Of a stretch of DNA of 64,000 nt, positions 26,016 through 35,707 are shown piece after piece; within the stretch, counting starts at the first letter, position 1, and each line of letters starts with the position of its first letter. Below the pieces are notes generated by a model. That model had not been told where the DNA came from. It did no database searches and worked only from the letters and a program-made list of their open reading frames with translations. Origin of the DNA: Flavobacterium sp. YO12 (GTDB taxonomy: Bacteria; Bacteroidota; Bacteroidia; Flavobacteriales; Flavobacteriaceae); contig NZ_NRQU01000019.1 of the NCBI RefSeq assembly GCF_004119495.1, forward strand, positions 1 through 64,000, read 5' to 3'. The translations under genes and the position numbers were made by a program.

Positions 26016-26579
26016 TTACACCTTCATGATTTCAGCTTCTTTTTCAGCTAATAATTCATCAATTTTTTTAATGTATGTATTGGTTAGATTTTGAACTTCT
26101 TCTTCAGCAGATTTACAAATGTCTTCTGATGTTCCGTCTTTTTCTAATTTTTTAATTTCGTTGTTAGCGTCTTTACGTACGTTACGAACACCAATTTTAG
26201 CATCTTCAGCTTCAGATTTTGCTTGTTTTGCTAAATCACGACGACGCTCTTCAGTTAAAGGCGGTACGCTTATGATAATAACATCTCCGTTATTCATTGG
26301 GTTAAAACCAATATTAGCAACCATAATTGCTTTTTCAATAACTTGCAGCATATTTTTTTCAAACGGCTGTAAAGTGATTGTTCTTGCATCAGGAACACTG
26401 ATTTTTGAAACTTGCGAAAGCGGAGTTGCTGAACCATAATAATCTACAAAAACACTTCCCAACATAGCTGGAGAAGCTTTTCCTGCACGAATGTTTAGAA
26501 ATTCTTTTTCTAAGTGTGCAATAGAACCGTTCATTGATTCTTCAGTACTTTCTAATATAAAATCGATTTCTTCAGTCAT
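26016..26579 (-). CDS. frr: Ribosome recycling factor
   Basis: 187 residues, normal length. Three-helix-bundle sequence with RAGKASPAMLGSVFVDYYG at 32-50, LTEERRRDLAKQAK near 113 and VRNVRKDAN near 135. It splits post-termination ribosomes with EF-G. Directly downstream of pyrH (131-base gap), the widely conserved pyrH-frr pair. Confidence 0.97.
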   Translation of the reverse strand: MTEEIDFILESTEESMNGSIAHLEKEFLNIRAGKASPAMLGSVFVDYYGSATPLSQVSKISVPDARTITLQPFEKNMLQVIEKAIMVANIGFNPMNNGDVIIISVPPLTEERRRDLAKQAKSEAEDAKIGVRNVRKDANNEIKKLEKDGTSEDICKSAEEEVQNLTNTYIKKIDELLAEKEAEIMKV

Positions 26580-26710
26580 TTTTTTATTTTTTTAGATTTT
26601 TAAACGATTGGATTTTAGATTAAAACAGATCATTTAATTTACTAACTAATATAATTTTATTTTTTGTTTTTGAAGATTATTAGAATTTCAATCTAACAAT
26701 CTAAAGCAGC

Positions 26711-27418
26711 TTAAACGTTTACTACAGTTCCAATGTTTTCGCCTTCACAGATTTTCAATAGGTTTCCTATTTTATTCATATCAAAAACAACAATTGGTAA
26801 TTTATTTTCCTGGCTTAATGTAAAAGCTGTTGTATCCATTACGTTTAGTCCTTTTTTAAGAACATCATCAAACGAAATCATATCAAATTTTACCGCTGAT
26901 GCATTTTTTTCAGGATCAGAATCGTATACACCATCAACACGAGTTCCTTTTAGGATAACATCTGCATTAATTTCGATTCCTCTTAAAACCGCTGCTGTAT
27001 CAGTTGTAAAATATGGATTTCCTGTTCCGGCACCAAAAATTACGATTCTTCCTTTTTCAAGGTGACGGTCTGCTCTTCTTTTAATATAAGGTTCTGCAAT
27101 AGACTCCATTTTCAAAGCCGTTTGTAAACGCGTCTTCATTCCTTTGTCTTCAAGTGCGCCTTGCAAAGCCATTCCGTTAATTACAGTAGCAAGCATTCCC
27201 ATATAATCGCCCTGTACTCTATCCATTCCTGCGCTTGCACCAGCAACGCCTCTAAAAATATTTCCTCCTCCAATAACGATAGCAATTTCTACTCCTTTTG
27301 CGTGAATCTGCTTAATTTCGTCTGCATATTCGCCTAATCTTTTAGGGTCAATTCCGTATTGTAAATCACCCATTAAGGCCTCGCCGCTAAGTTTTAGAAG
27401 AATTCTTTTATATTTCAT
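26711..27418 (-). CDS. pyrH: UMP kinase
   Basis: 235 residues, amino-acid-kinase fold. KLSGEALMG at 9-17 and IGGGNIFRG near 49-57 bind phosphates and [16 protein letters not shown] near 132-144 is the family signature. Makes UDP from UMP and ATP in pyrimidine synthesis, as a hexamer regulated by GTP/UTP. A -7-like TATATTTG box is at 27441-27448 on the minus strand, about 25 bases before the start; a -33 TTG at the right distance is not evident. Confidence 0.97.
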   Translation of the reverse strand: MKYKRILLKLSGEALMGDLQYGIDPKRLGEYADEIKQIHAKGVEIAIVIGGGNIFRGVAGASAGMDRVQGDYMGMLATVINGMALQGALEDKGMKTRLQTALKMESIAEPYIKRRADRHLEKGRIVIFGAGTGNPYFTTDTAAVLRGIEINADVILKGTRVDGVYDSDPEKNASAVKFDMISFDDVLKKGLNVMDTTAFTLSQENKLPIVVFDMNKIGNLLKICEGENIGTVVNV

Positions 27419-27603
27419 GTTTGTGTTGCGTTAATTTGTGCAAATATAGACATATTCTGATTTTTAAAAATAATGTTTACAAAAAATTAATTGCTCTTTT
27501 GTTTTAATTTATGCGGGTTTTGATTTTTTTCTATGGAATGTGATAAAAGTCATTTCTGCATCTTCTTAAAATCCGTATTTTTATAGTAATCAAATAATTA
27601 TTT

Positions 27604-28221
27604 ATGAAAAACTTTATAGCAAAAGCATTATTCAATAGCCATTCCTATGCCGAATATCGAAAAATAGTCACTGATTTGTTGTATGAAGGAAAGTCAACAG
27701 GCAACGAACAGTCTGAAAGTTTGACCAATTATTCAAAGTTGAACGAGGCTAGAATGAATCGGCTGGATAAAACAGTCAAGATTTCTGAAGAAGTGATTTC
27801 GAAGCTTCAAAATTTAGACAATCATTATTTTTGGCTGGTTATTTCTGAAGGCTGGTGTGGTGATGCGGCGCAGATTCTTCCAATTTTAAATAAAATGGCG
27901 CATGATTCGAATAAAAAAATAGATCTTCGAATTGTCTTTCGTGATGAGAACACGGAGTTGATGGATCATTATTTAACAAATGGAGGAAGAGCGATACCTA
28001 AAGTAATTATTGTTTGTAAAGAAGCCGGAATTGTTCGTGCAGATTGGGGACCAAGACCTAAAGGAGCGTCTGAATTGATGGAAAACTATAAAAAAGAGTT
28101 TGGTGTAATCGACGAAAAAATTAAAACAGATCTTCAGTTATGGTATTTGGCTGATAAAGGAATTTCTGTTCAGGAAGAATTAATAGAGATTATGGAGAAT
28201 ATCAAATACGATAGACTTTAA
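27604..28221 (+). CDS. Thioredoxin-fold protein with a single active-site cysteine
   Basis: 205 residues, no signal peptide. The thioredoxin-like segment has SEGWCGDAAQILP at 81-93, so the second cysteine of CxxC is absent (Cys85 is followed by Gly-Asp-Ala); the cis-proline segment GGRAIPKVI is intact (Pro131). It fits the Thioredoxin_9-type group common in Bacteroidota. A single cysteine suggests monothiol chemistry or binding rather than disulfide reduction. Confidence 0.82.
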   Translation: MKNFIAKALFNSHSYAEYRKIVTDLLYEGKSTGNEQSESLTNYSKLNEARMNRLDKTVKISEEVISKLQNLDNHYFWLVISEGWCGDAAQILPILNKMAHDSNKKIDLRIVFRDENTELMDHYLTNGGRAIPKVIIVCKEAGIVRADWGPRPKGASELMENYKKEFGVIDEKIKTDLQLWYLADKGISVQEELIEIMENIKYDRL

Positions 28222-28304
28222 TTTTGAATATTTTTAAAATGAATTCTTAAGCTGATTGTTTGTAACTTGTTGATAACAAATGTTATAATGCTCTTAAAAA
28301 CGTA

Positions 28305-28334
28305 TTTGTATTCTTTTTTTTAGCATTATTTTTG
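28305..28334 (+). promoter_or_regulatory. Flavobacterial housekeeping-type promoter
   Basis: TTTG at 28305-28308, an 18-base spacer, then TATTTTTG at 28327-28334. This fits the TTTG-N17-20-TAnnTTTG pattern of Bacteroidota sigma-A promoters and faces the small ORF at 28432. Confidence 0.55.
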
Positions 28335-28431
28335 TATCTTAGTAAAGCAATCCCACTTCTATTATTTACTTTTTGATTTACTCTTTTTATTGGTGTTTAT
28401 TTAATGTCTAACAATTAAAAAATGCACTATT

Positions 28432-28509
28432 ATGAAAAAGTTATTCGAAAGGTTTTACGATTTTTTTTCGACCTTTTTATTTGGAGGAAAGAATGTTCAT
28501 CATTATTAA
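28432..28509 (+). CDS. Possible 25-residue peptide gene
   Basis: ATG AAA AAG opens a 25-residue frame (MKKLFERFYDFFSTFLFGG, then KNVHHY). It is rich in Phe and basic at the start and could form a short amphipathic membrane-binding helix. It sits between a well-formed promoter (28305-28334) and a strong terminator (28559-28593), so the region is very likely transcribed as an RNA of about 250 nt. Whether the peptide or the RNA itself is the product cannot be told from sequence. Confidence 0.4.
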   Translation: MKKLFERFYDFFSTFLFGGKNVHHY

Positions 28510-28558
28510 CTCCAAAAGGAATTGCGTATGAAATAACACTACTTTAATTAAAGAGGTG

Positions 28559-28593
28559 GCACATTACGGTTTGATTTGTAATGTGCTTTTTTT
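28559..28593 (+). terminator. Terminator of the small transcription unit
   Basis: 9-bp perfect stem GCACATTAC / GTAATGTGC followed by seven T. It also overlaps the 3' end of the convergent metalloprotease-like gene. Confidence 0.9.
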
Positions 28594-29890
28594 ATTCAGC
28601 CGTTTGAAATTCGATCAAATACGGTTTTAATCTTACTCCGTTTTGCTTTCTGAAATTACTTGTAATTAAGATTTGATATTTTTTGTTTGGGAGCAAATCA
28701 GCTTTGAAAGTCCATGTTTTTTTATCAGAAGACCAGATTTTTTCAGAACTTAACTTTGGACAAAATTCTTTGCCAAGTGGACCAAAATCAATACCTGTAT
28801 TACGGCCGTTTAACGGTTCTGAAAATGTAATTGTAATGTCTCTTAATCCTGATTTTACTTTTTTACTTCCGTTTTTAAAACCAGATATTGTTAGTACAGT
28901 TGGTCGTTGTTTTTCGTAATCCTGATTTAATTTCTTTACACTTTTTGAAAATAATTTTGAGGCATCAACGATTTGCTCCATTTCTTTTTCGTTGTGGTAA
29001 TCAAGCTCAATAAGCGTTTTTATGGCTTTTGCTTTGTCTTTTGATGAATTGTAATAACGTTCAGAAATTTCATAGCCAATATAATAACCGAGATCTCTAA
29101 TTTTTAAATCATTTCTGTTTTCACCCCATAACCAATTATAATTATTGCTCATGATATACAAATCGGCAATAAACTGATTGATTACTTTTTCCTGGTTGTT
29201 TTTTCCAAATTCTATTGCAGGACTGCTAGATTTTTTGCCAGTTACTTTGCAGGAAATAAATTCTGCGACACCTTCATACAAACACATAGCAAGCAAGTTT
29301 TCCACTAATTCTTTTTGCTGCGTATGAACATATTCATGAGTGCATAATAAAGCAATGTTTTTTCTTGGATTATATTCTTTATAAAAAGGCTGTCTCCATG
29401 CAGGAAGTTCGTCGATAATAGTAGTTTCATCTGCTAATGAGAGTTCGCTTCCAATTAAAATGCGATCATTTTGTATCGTTCCGTTTGTTCTAAAAGCACC
29501 AATTGAAAAATAAATAGTCGATGGTTTTAATTCAGGATATGCTTCTTTTAATTTACGAATGTCAGTTTCGATTTCAGGATAGAGATTGCCGACATTTGTG
29601 GTATTTGCTTTTAATGAATTCCAGAATTTTGGGTATTTTGTAATTGAGTTAAGAAACTCTTTTGGAGTGTAATTACGAACTTCAATAAGGCTTTTTAAAC
29701 CAAGCGAGGCTTTGTCAAGATAAAATTCATTTAGAAATTGGTATTGTTTTATACTGTCAGAGGTAGAAATAACCTTTTCATATGCTTTCCAAAAATTGTC
29801 GATATCAGTTGATACAAATTTTTGGTCAGCGGTTTGACTAAAAGAAACTTTTGCGGAGATTAAAAATAACGCTAAAAAGAAATTTTTCAT
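28592..29890 (-). CDS. Secreted zinc-metalloprotease-like protein with C-terminal Ig-like domain
   Basis: 432 residues. Signal peptide 1-18. HEYVH at 185-189 with EGVAEF at 206-211 gives the two histidines and a distal glutamate of a gluzincin-type site, as in the DUF2268 group of predicted proteases. Residues about 312-430 look like a bacterial Ig-like (Big_5/SbsA) domain with TVLTISGF, ITITFSEPLNGRN and KTWTFKADLLPNKKYQ. Probably periplasmic or surface; substrate unknown. Confidence 0.8.
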   Translation of the reverse strand: MKNFFLALFLISAKVSFSQTADQKFVSTDIDNFWKAYEKVISTSDSIKQYQFLNEFYLDKASLGLKSLIEVRNYTPKEFLNSITKYPKFWNSLKANTTNVGNLYPEIETDIRKLKEAYPELKPSTIYFSIGAFRTNGTIQNDRILIGSELSLADETTIIDELPAWRQPFYKEYNPRKNIALLCTHEYVHTQQKELVENLLAMCLYEGVAEFISCKVTGKKSSSPAIEFGKNNQEKVINQFIADLYIMSNNYNWLWGENRNDLKIRDLGYYIGYEISERYYNSSKDKAKAIKTLIELDYHNEKEMEQIVDASKLFSKSVKKLNQDYEKQRPTVLTISGFKNGSKKVKSGLRDITITFSEPLNGRNTGIDFGPLGKEFCPKLSSEKIWSSDKKTWTFKADLLPNKKYQILITSNFRKQNGVRLKPYLIEFQTAE

Positions 29891-29943
29891 TTTGTAAATT
29901 TTAAAGCAAACGACTAAATTACAAAAATCAAAAAAATATAATG

Positions 29944-30630
29944 TTATAGATTTTCCTCAAAAAGAGTAATATCAATTGCGTTTTTTACATCGTAATCGCC
30001 AATCTTAGTTCGGCGTAAAACAGTTAAATGCGATCCTGAATTCATGGCTTTTCCAAAATCGTAAGCAAGAGAACGAATATAAGTTCCTTTACTGCAAACT
30101 ACTCTAAAATCAATTTCAGGTAATGCTATTCGGGTAATTTCAAATTCGTGAATTGTAGTTTTTCTGCTCGCAATTTCGACAGTTTCACCAGCACGTGCAT
30201 GCTCGTATAAACGAACTCCGTCTTTTTTAATAGCAGAAAATATTGGCGGTTTTTGATCGATTTCGCCTAGAAACTGTTTAACTGTTTCATGAATAAGCGC
30301 TTCATCGATATGTTCCGTTGGAAAAGTCTGATCGATTTCAGTCTCTAAATCGTAAGATGGAGTAGTAGCTCCAATATAAAATGTTCCAGTATATTCTTTG
30401 GCTTGACCTTGAAGCTCAGAAATTCTTTTGGTAAATTTTCCAGTACAAATTAATAAAAGCCCAGAAGCCAAAGGATCTAAGGTTCCAGCATGACCAATTT
30501 TAAACTTTTTTGGCAGGCCGACTTTATTAATTAAAAGGTATTTTAATTTATTGACAGCTTGAAACGAACTCCATTTTAAAGGTTTGTCTATCAGTAAAAC
30601 TTGTCCGTCTAAATATTCTTCAGGTGTCAT
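29944..30630 (-). CDS. truB: tRNA pseudouridine(55) synthase
   Basis: 228 residues, shorter than E. coli TruB because the C-terminal PUA part is missing, as in many Bacteroidota. GHAGTLDPLASGLL at 46-59 holds the catalytic Asp52; the RLYEHARAGE and CSKGTYIRSLAYDFG segments are typical. Modifies U55 of tRNA. Its start touches the stop of uppP (shared base at 30630), so they are translated from one mRNA. Confidence 0.96.
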   Translation of the reverse strand: MTPEEYLDGQVLLIDKPLKWSSFQAVNKLKYLLINKVGLPKKFKIGHAGTLDPLASGLLLICTGKFTKRISELQGQAKEYTGTFYIGATTPSYDLETEIDQTFPTEHIDEALIHETVKQFLGEIDQKPPIFSAIKKDGVRLYEHARAGETVEIASRKTTIHEFEITRIALPEIDFRVVCSKGTYIRSLAYDFGKAMNSGSHLTVLRRTKIGDYDVKNAIDITLFEENL

Positions 30631-31427
30631 TATATAATGGTAAGCGGGTGAATGAAAAAGTGAATCAATAATAAAATGATTCCAGCAATAATTCGGTAAT
30701 AACCAAAAACCTTGAATCCGTTTTTAGTTAAAAATCCAATAAAGGTTTTGATAGCAAGAAGCGCCACAATAAAAGCAACAATGTTTCCTATTATCAATAA
30801 GTTGATTTGATCGTGAGATAATTCGAATCCCGCTTTGTAATAATCGTAACATTTTTTTACCGTTGCACCCAACATTGTCGGTACAGCAAGAAAAAATGAA
30901 AACTCAGCAGCAGTAGTTCTTGATAATTTTTGAGACATTCCGCCCACGATACTTGCACCGCTGCGAGAAACGCCGGGAATCATGGCAAGACATTGAAATA
31001 AACCAATTTTAAAAGCTTGTAAATAGCTGATTTCTTGTGAAGTTTCGGTACTGTTTGGTGTATTAAACCATTCGTCGACTTTTAATAGAATTAAACCTCC
31101 AATTAAAAGAGAAATTGCTACAGTTACTGGATTTTCTAATAAACCATCAATAAAATCACTTAATAATAATCCTAAAACAACGGCAGGAATAAAAGCAACT
31201 AAAAGTTTAAAGTAAAAATCAAGTGTTTGAAAGAAACGTTTGAAATATAGAATTACAACCGAAAGAATTGCTCCAAGTTGAATAACAATAGTAAAAAGTT
31301 TAGTGAAATCGTCGTGTGCAATTCCAAAAAAAGAAGAGGCAATAATCATGTGTCCAGTTGAAGAAACAGGTAAAAATTCTGTGATTCCTTCAATAATAGC
31401 AAGAACGATAGCTTGTAATGTATTCAT
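30630..31427 (-). CDS. uppP: Undecaprenyl-diphosphatase
   Basis: 265 residues, about eight helices. [14 protein letters not shown] at 13-26 and [10 protein letters not shown] near 165-174 are the two active-site signatures of the UppP/BacA family. Recycles the lipid carrier for peptidoglycan and other envelope sugars at the inner membrane. Part of the run ftsX - DUF3098 - uppP - truB. Confidence 0.96.
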   Translation of the reverse strand: MNTLQAIVLAIIEGITEFLPVSSTGHMIIASSFFGIAHDDFTKLFTIVIQLGAILSVVILYFKRFFQTLDFYFKLLVAFIPAVVLGLLLSDFIDGLLENPVTVAISLLIGGLILLKVDEWFNTPNSTETSQEISYLQAFKIGLFQCLAMIPGVSRSGASIVGGMSQKLSRTTAAEFSFFLAVPTMLGATVKKCYDYYKAGFELSHDQINLLIIGNIVAFIVALLAIKTFIGFLTKNGFKVFGYYRIIAGIILLLIHFFIHPLTII

Positions 31428-31523
31428 TTATTAGATTGTTAGATTATTAGAATGTTAGACTTCTTAGATTTTTTTAGAAAAGAATATTCTAAAGATCTAA
31501 GTTGTCTAAGATGTCTAAGTTGT
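31428..31523. repeat. Degenerate TCTAAGA/TTAGATT tandem repeats
   Basis: Tandem words such as TTAGATTGTTAGATTATTAGAA and, 50 bases on, GTCTAAGATGTCTAAGTTGTC fill the gap between uppP and the DUF3098 gene. Same type as 2925-2965, 26580-26640 and 36405-36452. Confidence 0.6.
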
Positions 31524-31772
31524 CTATTTTGATTTTTTGAAAATAGAATAAATCGTAATTCCAAAACCAATTAAAACGGTAGTTGGAGCTAAACGAATAC
31601 GTCTGAAATTAAAAATATCTTCATTAAAAACATTTGGATCATGACTTCCTCCGCCCGACATTAAAATAAAGCCTAAAGCGATAACAGCAATTCCGATCAA
31701 TAAGATTTTGTAATTGACACTGTCAAAAAGGAATTCGTGTTTTGGAGTTTCTTCTGTATTATTGTTTTTCAT
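31524..31772 (-). CDS. DUF3098 family membrane protein
   Basis: 82 residues, two helices (about 22-39 and 62-78) separated by a loop with GGGSHDPNVFNEDIFNFRR, the hallmark of DUF3098. This Bacteroidota-specific protein is regularly found between ftsX and uppP, as here, which points to a role in cell division or envelope growth, though no function is established. Confidence 0.9.
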   Translation of the reverse strand: MKNNNTEETPKHEFLFDSVNYKILLIGIAVIALGFILMSGGGSHDPNVFNEDIFNFRRIRLAPTTVLIGFGITIYSIFKKSK

Positions 31773-31845
31773 TTTTATTTATTTTGTGAGCCTGTAAAAC
31801 CCAATGTTTTAGGATAAGGCAATTATTTTAATCTAAAATCTAAAA

Positions 31846-32721
31846 TTAGTAAAGATCATCAGTTCTTAAATTCAAGAAACGTTGCGTTGCAAAGTGTGTA
31901 CTTACCCACGTAATTAAAACTCCTAATCCAAAAACGGCTAATAAAACCAATCCAATTAAAGCCTTATCTTCTAGAATTCCTAAACCAGGAAAATTAGTTT
32001 CAACGTAGAATAAAAGTCCAATTAAAGCAATAATTGCCAATCCAGCACCCAACATTCCTAGTTTTACACTTCGCATTACAAAAGGTTTACGAATAAACGA
32101 TTTGGTTGCGCCAACCATTTGCATGGTTTTAATAATAAAACGGTTTGAGTGAATAGAAAGACGCAATGAACTGTTGATTAATAAAACTGCAATTATCGCT
32201 AAGAAACCGCTGATAATCAAAATCCACATACTTACTTTCTTGATGTTATCATTTACCAGATTTACCAATTGTTTGTCGTAAACAATATCTTCGATCATAG
32301 TATTTTTACGCAAACTGCTTTCGATTTGCAGAATGCTGTCTCTTTCAACATAATCTGCTTTTAAATGAATGTCGTATGAATTCAATAAAGGATTCTCGCC
32401 TAAAAATGTCAGGAAATCTTCTCCAATAATATCAGTATGTTCTTTTGCTGCTTTTTCTTTAGAAACATAAGCATAAGATCTCGCAAAAGGCGCTCTTTTT
32501 AATTCCGTATTAAATGCTTTGATAACGCTGTCGTTTGCTTCATTTTTAAAGAAAACCGTCATAGCAATTTTTTCTTTAAAATCGTTTGCCAGTTTTTTAG
32601 AGTTAATAATAAATAATCCTAATACTCCCAAAAGGAATAATACTAGAAATACACTTAATACTACCGAAAAATAAGAGGAAATTAACCTGCGTTTTTGAAA
32701 TTTATCAAAGTTAGAACTCAT
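31846..32721 (-). CDS. ftsX: Cell division protein FtsX
   Basis: 291 residues: cytoplasmic N-terminus, helix 1 (about 18-38), a periplasmic domain (about 40-165), then three C-terminal helices with the FtsX permease signature (MQMVGATKSFIRKPF near 200). With FtsE it couples divisome assembly to septal wall hydrolases; ftsE is not in this window. First gene of the ftsX-DUF3098-uppP-truB run. Confidence 0.95.
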   Translation of the reverse strand: MSSNFDKFQKRRLISSYFSVVLSVFLVLFLLGVLGLFIINSKKLANDFKEKIAMTVFFKNEANDSVIKAFNTELKRAPFARSYAYVSKEKAAKEHTDIIGEDFLTFLGENPLLNSYDIHLKADYVERDSILQIESSLRKNTMIEDIVYDKQLVNLVNDNIKKVSMWILIISGFLAIIAVLLINSSLRLSIHSNRFIIKTMQMVGATKSFIRKPFVMRSVKLGMLGAGLAIIALIGLLFYVETNFPGLGILEDKALIGLVLLAVFGLGVLITWVSTHFATQRFLNLRTDDLY

Positions 32722-32957
32722 AGTTTGCTTAAATTATGTGGTAAAAATAATAAAGAATTTCTTTATTTAAAGTTATTAACGAACTTTTATACCATAAATG
32801 TACAATTCCATATTGAATAAAAGTTTATTTAACAGCAAAGTGCATAAAATTTTTGTTGATTTAAGTAGAAAGTGCATTATGGTTTATTTGATGATAATAA
32901 AAAATTCGCAAAGCTTTTTGTAGATCAGCTTTGCGAACTTTGCGGTTAAATAGTAGA

Positions 32958-33003
32958 AAAAACTTTCAGCCTTAGAATCTCAGAACCTTAGAATCTCAGA
33001 GCC
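32958..33003. repeat. CTTAGAATCTCAGAAC tandem repeat
   Basis: Degenerate 7-8-base words CCTTAGAA and TCTCAGAA(C) repeated about five times directly at the 3' end of the lipoprotein gene; similar stretches lie at 36405-36452 and 61223-61340. Confidence 0.55.
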
Positions 33004-33600
33004 TTACTTAACTCTATAAACCTCAATACTTTTTAGCCAGTAAACATGACGAGGCCCAGTTTTAATATCATTTTTGCAAATAGCAATCATTTCGCCGCTT
33101 TTTAGTGGTTTTCCGTTTTCCTCAAAAAGAACAAAAGCATTTTCTCCGGTTGGATTGTTGAAAATTTCTGCCCATGAAAAAGTGGCTTTGTAATCATCAG
33201 AAGCTCGAGCCACAATATAAAAATTGCGGTCCTTATGTCCGTCTTGTTTGATTTTTGCCTTCTCTAAAATATCTTTCAAAAGAACACCTTTGCATACTTT
33301 ATTGTCTTTTTTAACTTCGCCGCTTTGGCAAACAACCTTAAAATTATCAATAGTTACCACTTTCATCTTTTTTAAAGAATCAACACTTAATTGAAGTGGA
33401 AATTCGACATCGCCTTTAACTTCAATAGTGTGATTTACCATTTTTAAGCTGTCAGCCGGCGTAAGAACAGCATGTTTATCATTGTCTGTTTTAGACACCT
33501 TTTCTGTAGCAATCGAATCTTCTTTTTCCTTTTTAGATGAATTGCACATTGTGCATGAAAATGCAATAAGAAGTACGAGAATATAATTTTGAGCTTTCAT
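33004..33600 (-). CDS. Lipoprotein with sulfite-oxidase-like (molybdopterin-binding) fold
   Basis: 198 residues. Signal peptide with lipobox LIAFSC (Cys16; Cys19 is a second option), so lipid-anchored. Residues about 55-196 resemble the oxidoreductase molybdopterin-binding domain: IEVKGDVEFPLQLSVDSLKK, then VVCQSG with the cysteine at the position of the sulfite oxidase Mo ligand, GVLLKDIL and the C-terminal GPRHVYWLKSIEVYRV. The domain is small and lacks most cofactor-binding extensions, so it may bind rather than catalyse. It follows the TonB receptor by 19 bases in one operon. Confidence 0.8.
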   Translation of the reverse strand: MKAQNYILVLLIAFSCTMCNSSKKEKEDSIATEKVSKTDNDKHAVLTPADSLKMVNHTIEVKGDVEFPLQLSVDSLKKMKVVTIDNFKVVCQSGEVKKDNKVCKGVLLKDILEKAKIKQDGHKDRNFYIVARASDDYKATFSWAEIFNNPTGENAFVLFEENGKPLKSGEMIAICKNDIKTGPRHVYWLKSIEVYRVK

Positions 33601-33619
33601 ATAAAATTATTTTTTAGGT

Positions 33620-35620
33620 TTAGTTATTAAAAAAACGAAGTGTTACAAAAAAGTTGCGGCCTTCTTCAGGATAACCTTCAACAAGGCAATAGTTTTTATC
33701 GAAGATGTTATTAATTCCCGCATCGATGCTGAAATTTTTAGCTATTTTGCCCGAAGCATAAAAATTTAAAAGCGTGTAATCAGGAACTCTTGCACCATAA
33801 CTCGTGCTGAAACGAGATGAGTTAAATTCAGAATTAGCAATTAATCGCAATATTTTAATCGGTTTATATTCTAAAGTTCCCATAACCTTAGTATTTGGAA
33901 CATCGGTAAAATGAATATTCGGATTTGTAATATTGTTTCGTTCAATGTAAGTGTAGTTTACATTAAGCGATAAATTAGATAAGATTTCGTAGTTTATTTG
34001 AGCTTCAACGCCAAGATATTCTGCTTCGCCAAAATTTTGCATTTGAGATTTTCCAGGTTGAACGTTGCTTACATTTAAGATCGCATCAGAAAGTTTGCTG
34101 TAAAAAAGCGCAGTCTGAAAAGTAACTTTATTAAAAAGTCCCGCCGTATAATTCAATTCGTAATTTACAGCTTTTTCAGGTTTTAAGTCCGGATTTGGGA
34201 TTGCAGTTCCCATTCTGTACGAATAACGATCTTTGATTGTTGCAAATCTTGTTTTTTGTGAAACTGTTGCGCCCAACTTCTGCGCTTCATTCAACTGATA
34301 AAAAAATCCAATTTGAGCATTAAAAGCATCACTCGCACCAGCGGATGGATAATCTGAAATCACTTTTGTAGTACTGTTGTAATCTTCTGCTTCAGTATTT
34401 TTTCTAATGTTGTAACTCACACCCGGAATAACAGTAAATTTTGGAGTAACTTTATAAATATCTTCAATTCCTACCAAAACCGTATTGTCTATAAAATGGC
34501 GAACAGGTTCACCAAGATTGTTTTCGCGGTGTACATCTTCTTTAAAATGAAAAGCAATTTTCAAATCATTTTTTGGAATAAACTTCGTGTTGTATTCTAG
34601 ATTTCCACCGTAAGTGTAATCATTGTAAATACTTTCAAAAGCATACGGTTTGGTTTGTTTCGTATAAGTTGCGTCATCATAACTGTCAAGAGTATTCTTG
34701 AAACGGTCAAAATACAACCTTGTTTTTAAGCTGTTTTTGTCATCAAAATTAGAATTTGAGATGAAGTAAAAGCTTTCTTTATCCCAGTTTGGCCATTGCC
34801 AGTAACGAGGTTTTAGTAAAAGTGAATTCAAAGGATCGCTTCCTGTATAAACTGGATTTCCTTTTTCGCCCTGCTGATTGATGTAGCCAATCGCATATTC
34901 GCTTTTTTCAGTTGGAGTCCATCCAATTTTAAAACTAATTTTCTGATCCGTGCGATATGAATTGTCTCTTTGTCCGCCGTTTTCATTTGCTGTTGGAACA
35001 AAATTAGATGACATTCTAGTTGAATTTCTATCCAAATACGAAAATCCACCTTGAAAATAAAACTTTCCAATGTTAGAACCAATGTTGAGGTTTCCTTTAT
35101 AGCCATTTTCATTAATCATTCCAAGCGAGCCGTCATATTCTAATTTTTGAGAAGGTTTTCTAGAAACTAAATTTATAGCGCCGCCAAGTGAGTTAGGACC
35201 ATAAAGTACAGACGAAAATCCTTTTGAAACATCAATTGCAGCGAGATCAAAAGTGGTAAATCTTGCCAAGTCAACGTAACCGTCATAAGGAACATAAACA
35301 GGAATACCGTCCATATAAACCGGAACCTGTCTTAAATCGAAACCACGTACAGAAACCATCGATTCGTTTCGTGGTCCAGAAGCCGTTAATGTAATTCCTG
35401 GCAGCATATTTAAAGCTCTCGAAACATCCATTTTGTTTTGAGAAACCATTGTTTTTGAAGTTACTCTGTTTAAAGTGTCTTTGTTTTGATGATTGGTAAC
35501 AATTACTTCTCCCAGCATAAAAACGTTTGATGGTTTTATGGAATCTGTTGGCGTTGAATTGTTTTGTTGGGAAAATCCGATTAGCGGAAAGAGTAAAAAG
35601 GCGATAAATTTTAGTTTCAT
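33620..35620 (-). CDS. TonB-dependent outer-membrane receptor, possibly for an oxyanion
   Basis: 666 residues. Signal peptide about 1-17; plug domain about 35-165 (GEVIVTN, SRALNMLPGITL, SVRGFDLRQVPVYMDGIPV, GPNSLGGAINLVS); then a 22-strand-type barrel ending in FFVTLRFFNN with the aromatic last residues usual for outer-membrane insertion. There is no N-terminal carboxypeptidase-like domain and no SusD partner, so it is a siderophore/metal-type receptor rather than a glycan one. The neighbouring ModE-type regulator and molybdopterin-fold lipoprotein make molybdate or tungstate, free or chelated, the best guess for cargo. Confidence 0.85.
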   Translation of the reverse strand: MKLKFIAFLLFPLIGFSQQNNSTPTDSIKPSNVFMLGEVIVTNHQNKDTLNRVTSKTMVSQNKMDVSRALNMLPGITLTASGPRNESMVSVRGFDLRQVPVYMDGIPVYVPYDGYVDLARFTTFDLAAIDVSKGFSSVLYGPNSLGGAINLVSRKPSQKLEYDGSLGMINENGYKGNLNIGSNIGKFYFQGGFSYLDRNSTRMSSNFVPTANENGGQRDNSYRTDQKISFKIGWTPTEKSEYAIGYINQQGEKGNPVYTGSDPLNSLLLKPRYWQWPNWDKESFYFISNSNFDDKNSLKTRLYFDRFKNTLDSYDDATYTKQTKPYAFESIYNDYTYGGNLEYNTKFIPKNDLKIAFHFKEDVHRENNLGEPVRHFIDNTVLVGIEDIYKVTPKFTVIPGVSYNIRKNTEAEDYNSTTKVISDYPSAGASDAFNAQIGFFYQLNEAQKLGATVSQKTRFATIKDRYSYRMGTAIPNPDLKPEKAVNYELNYTAGLFNKVTFQTALFYSKLSDAILNVSNVQPGKSQMQNFGEAEYLGVEAQINYEILSNLSLNVNYTYIERNNITNPNIHFTDVPNTKVMGTLEYKPIKILRLIANSEFNSSRFSTSYGARVPDYTLLNFYASGKIAKNFSIDAGINNIFDKNYCLVEGYPEEGRNFFVTLRFFNN

Positions 35621-35634
35621 AAGGATACGATTTT

Positions 35635-35660
35635 TCAGTATGTTTTAAAATGAATACTGA
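35635..35660 (-). promoter_or_regulatory. Inverted-repeat operator candidate, proximal copy
   Basis: TCAGTAT, 12 bases, ATACTGA: perfect 7-bp arms with an inner TTTTAAAA. Centre about 27 bases before the receptor start codon. 21 of 26 positions match the distal copy at 35708-35733 in the same orientation. Confidence 0.55.
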
Positions 35661-35707
35661 TAATTAAGAAATTTGTTTTTGGTTTGTATGTTTTTTAAAA
35701 TAAAAAT

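Noticed and set aside
28557..28575. TGGCAC reading like a sigma-54 -24 element
   Set aside because: No TTGC at the -12 position; it is the left arm of the terminator hairpin.
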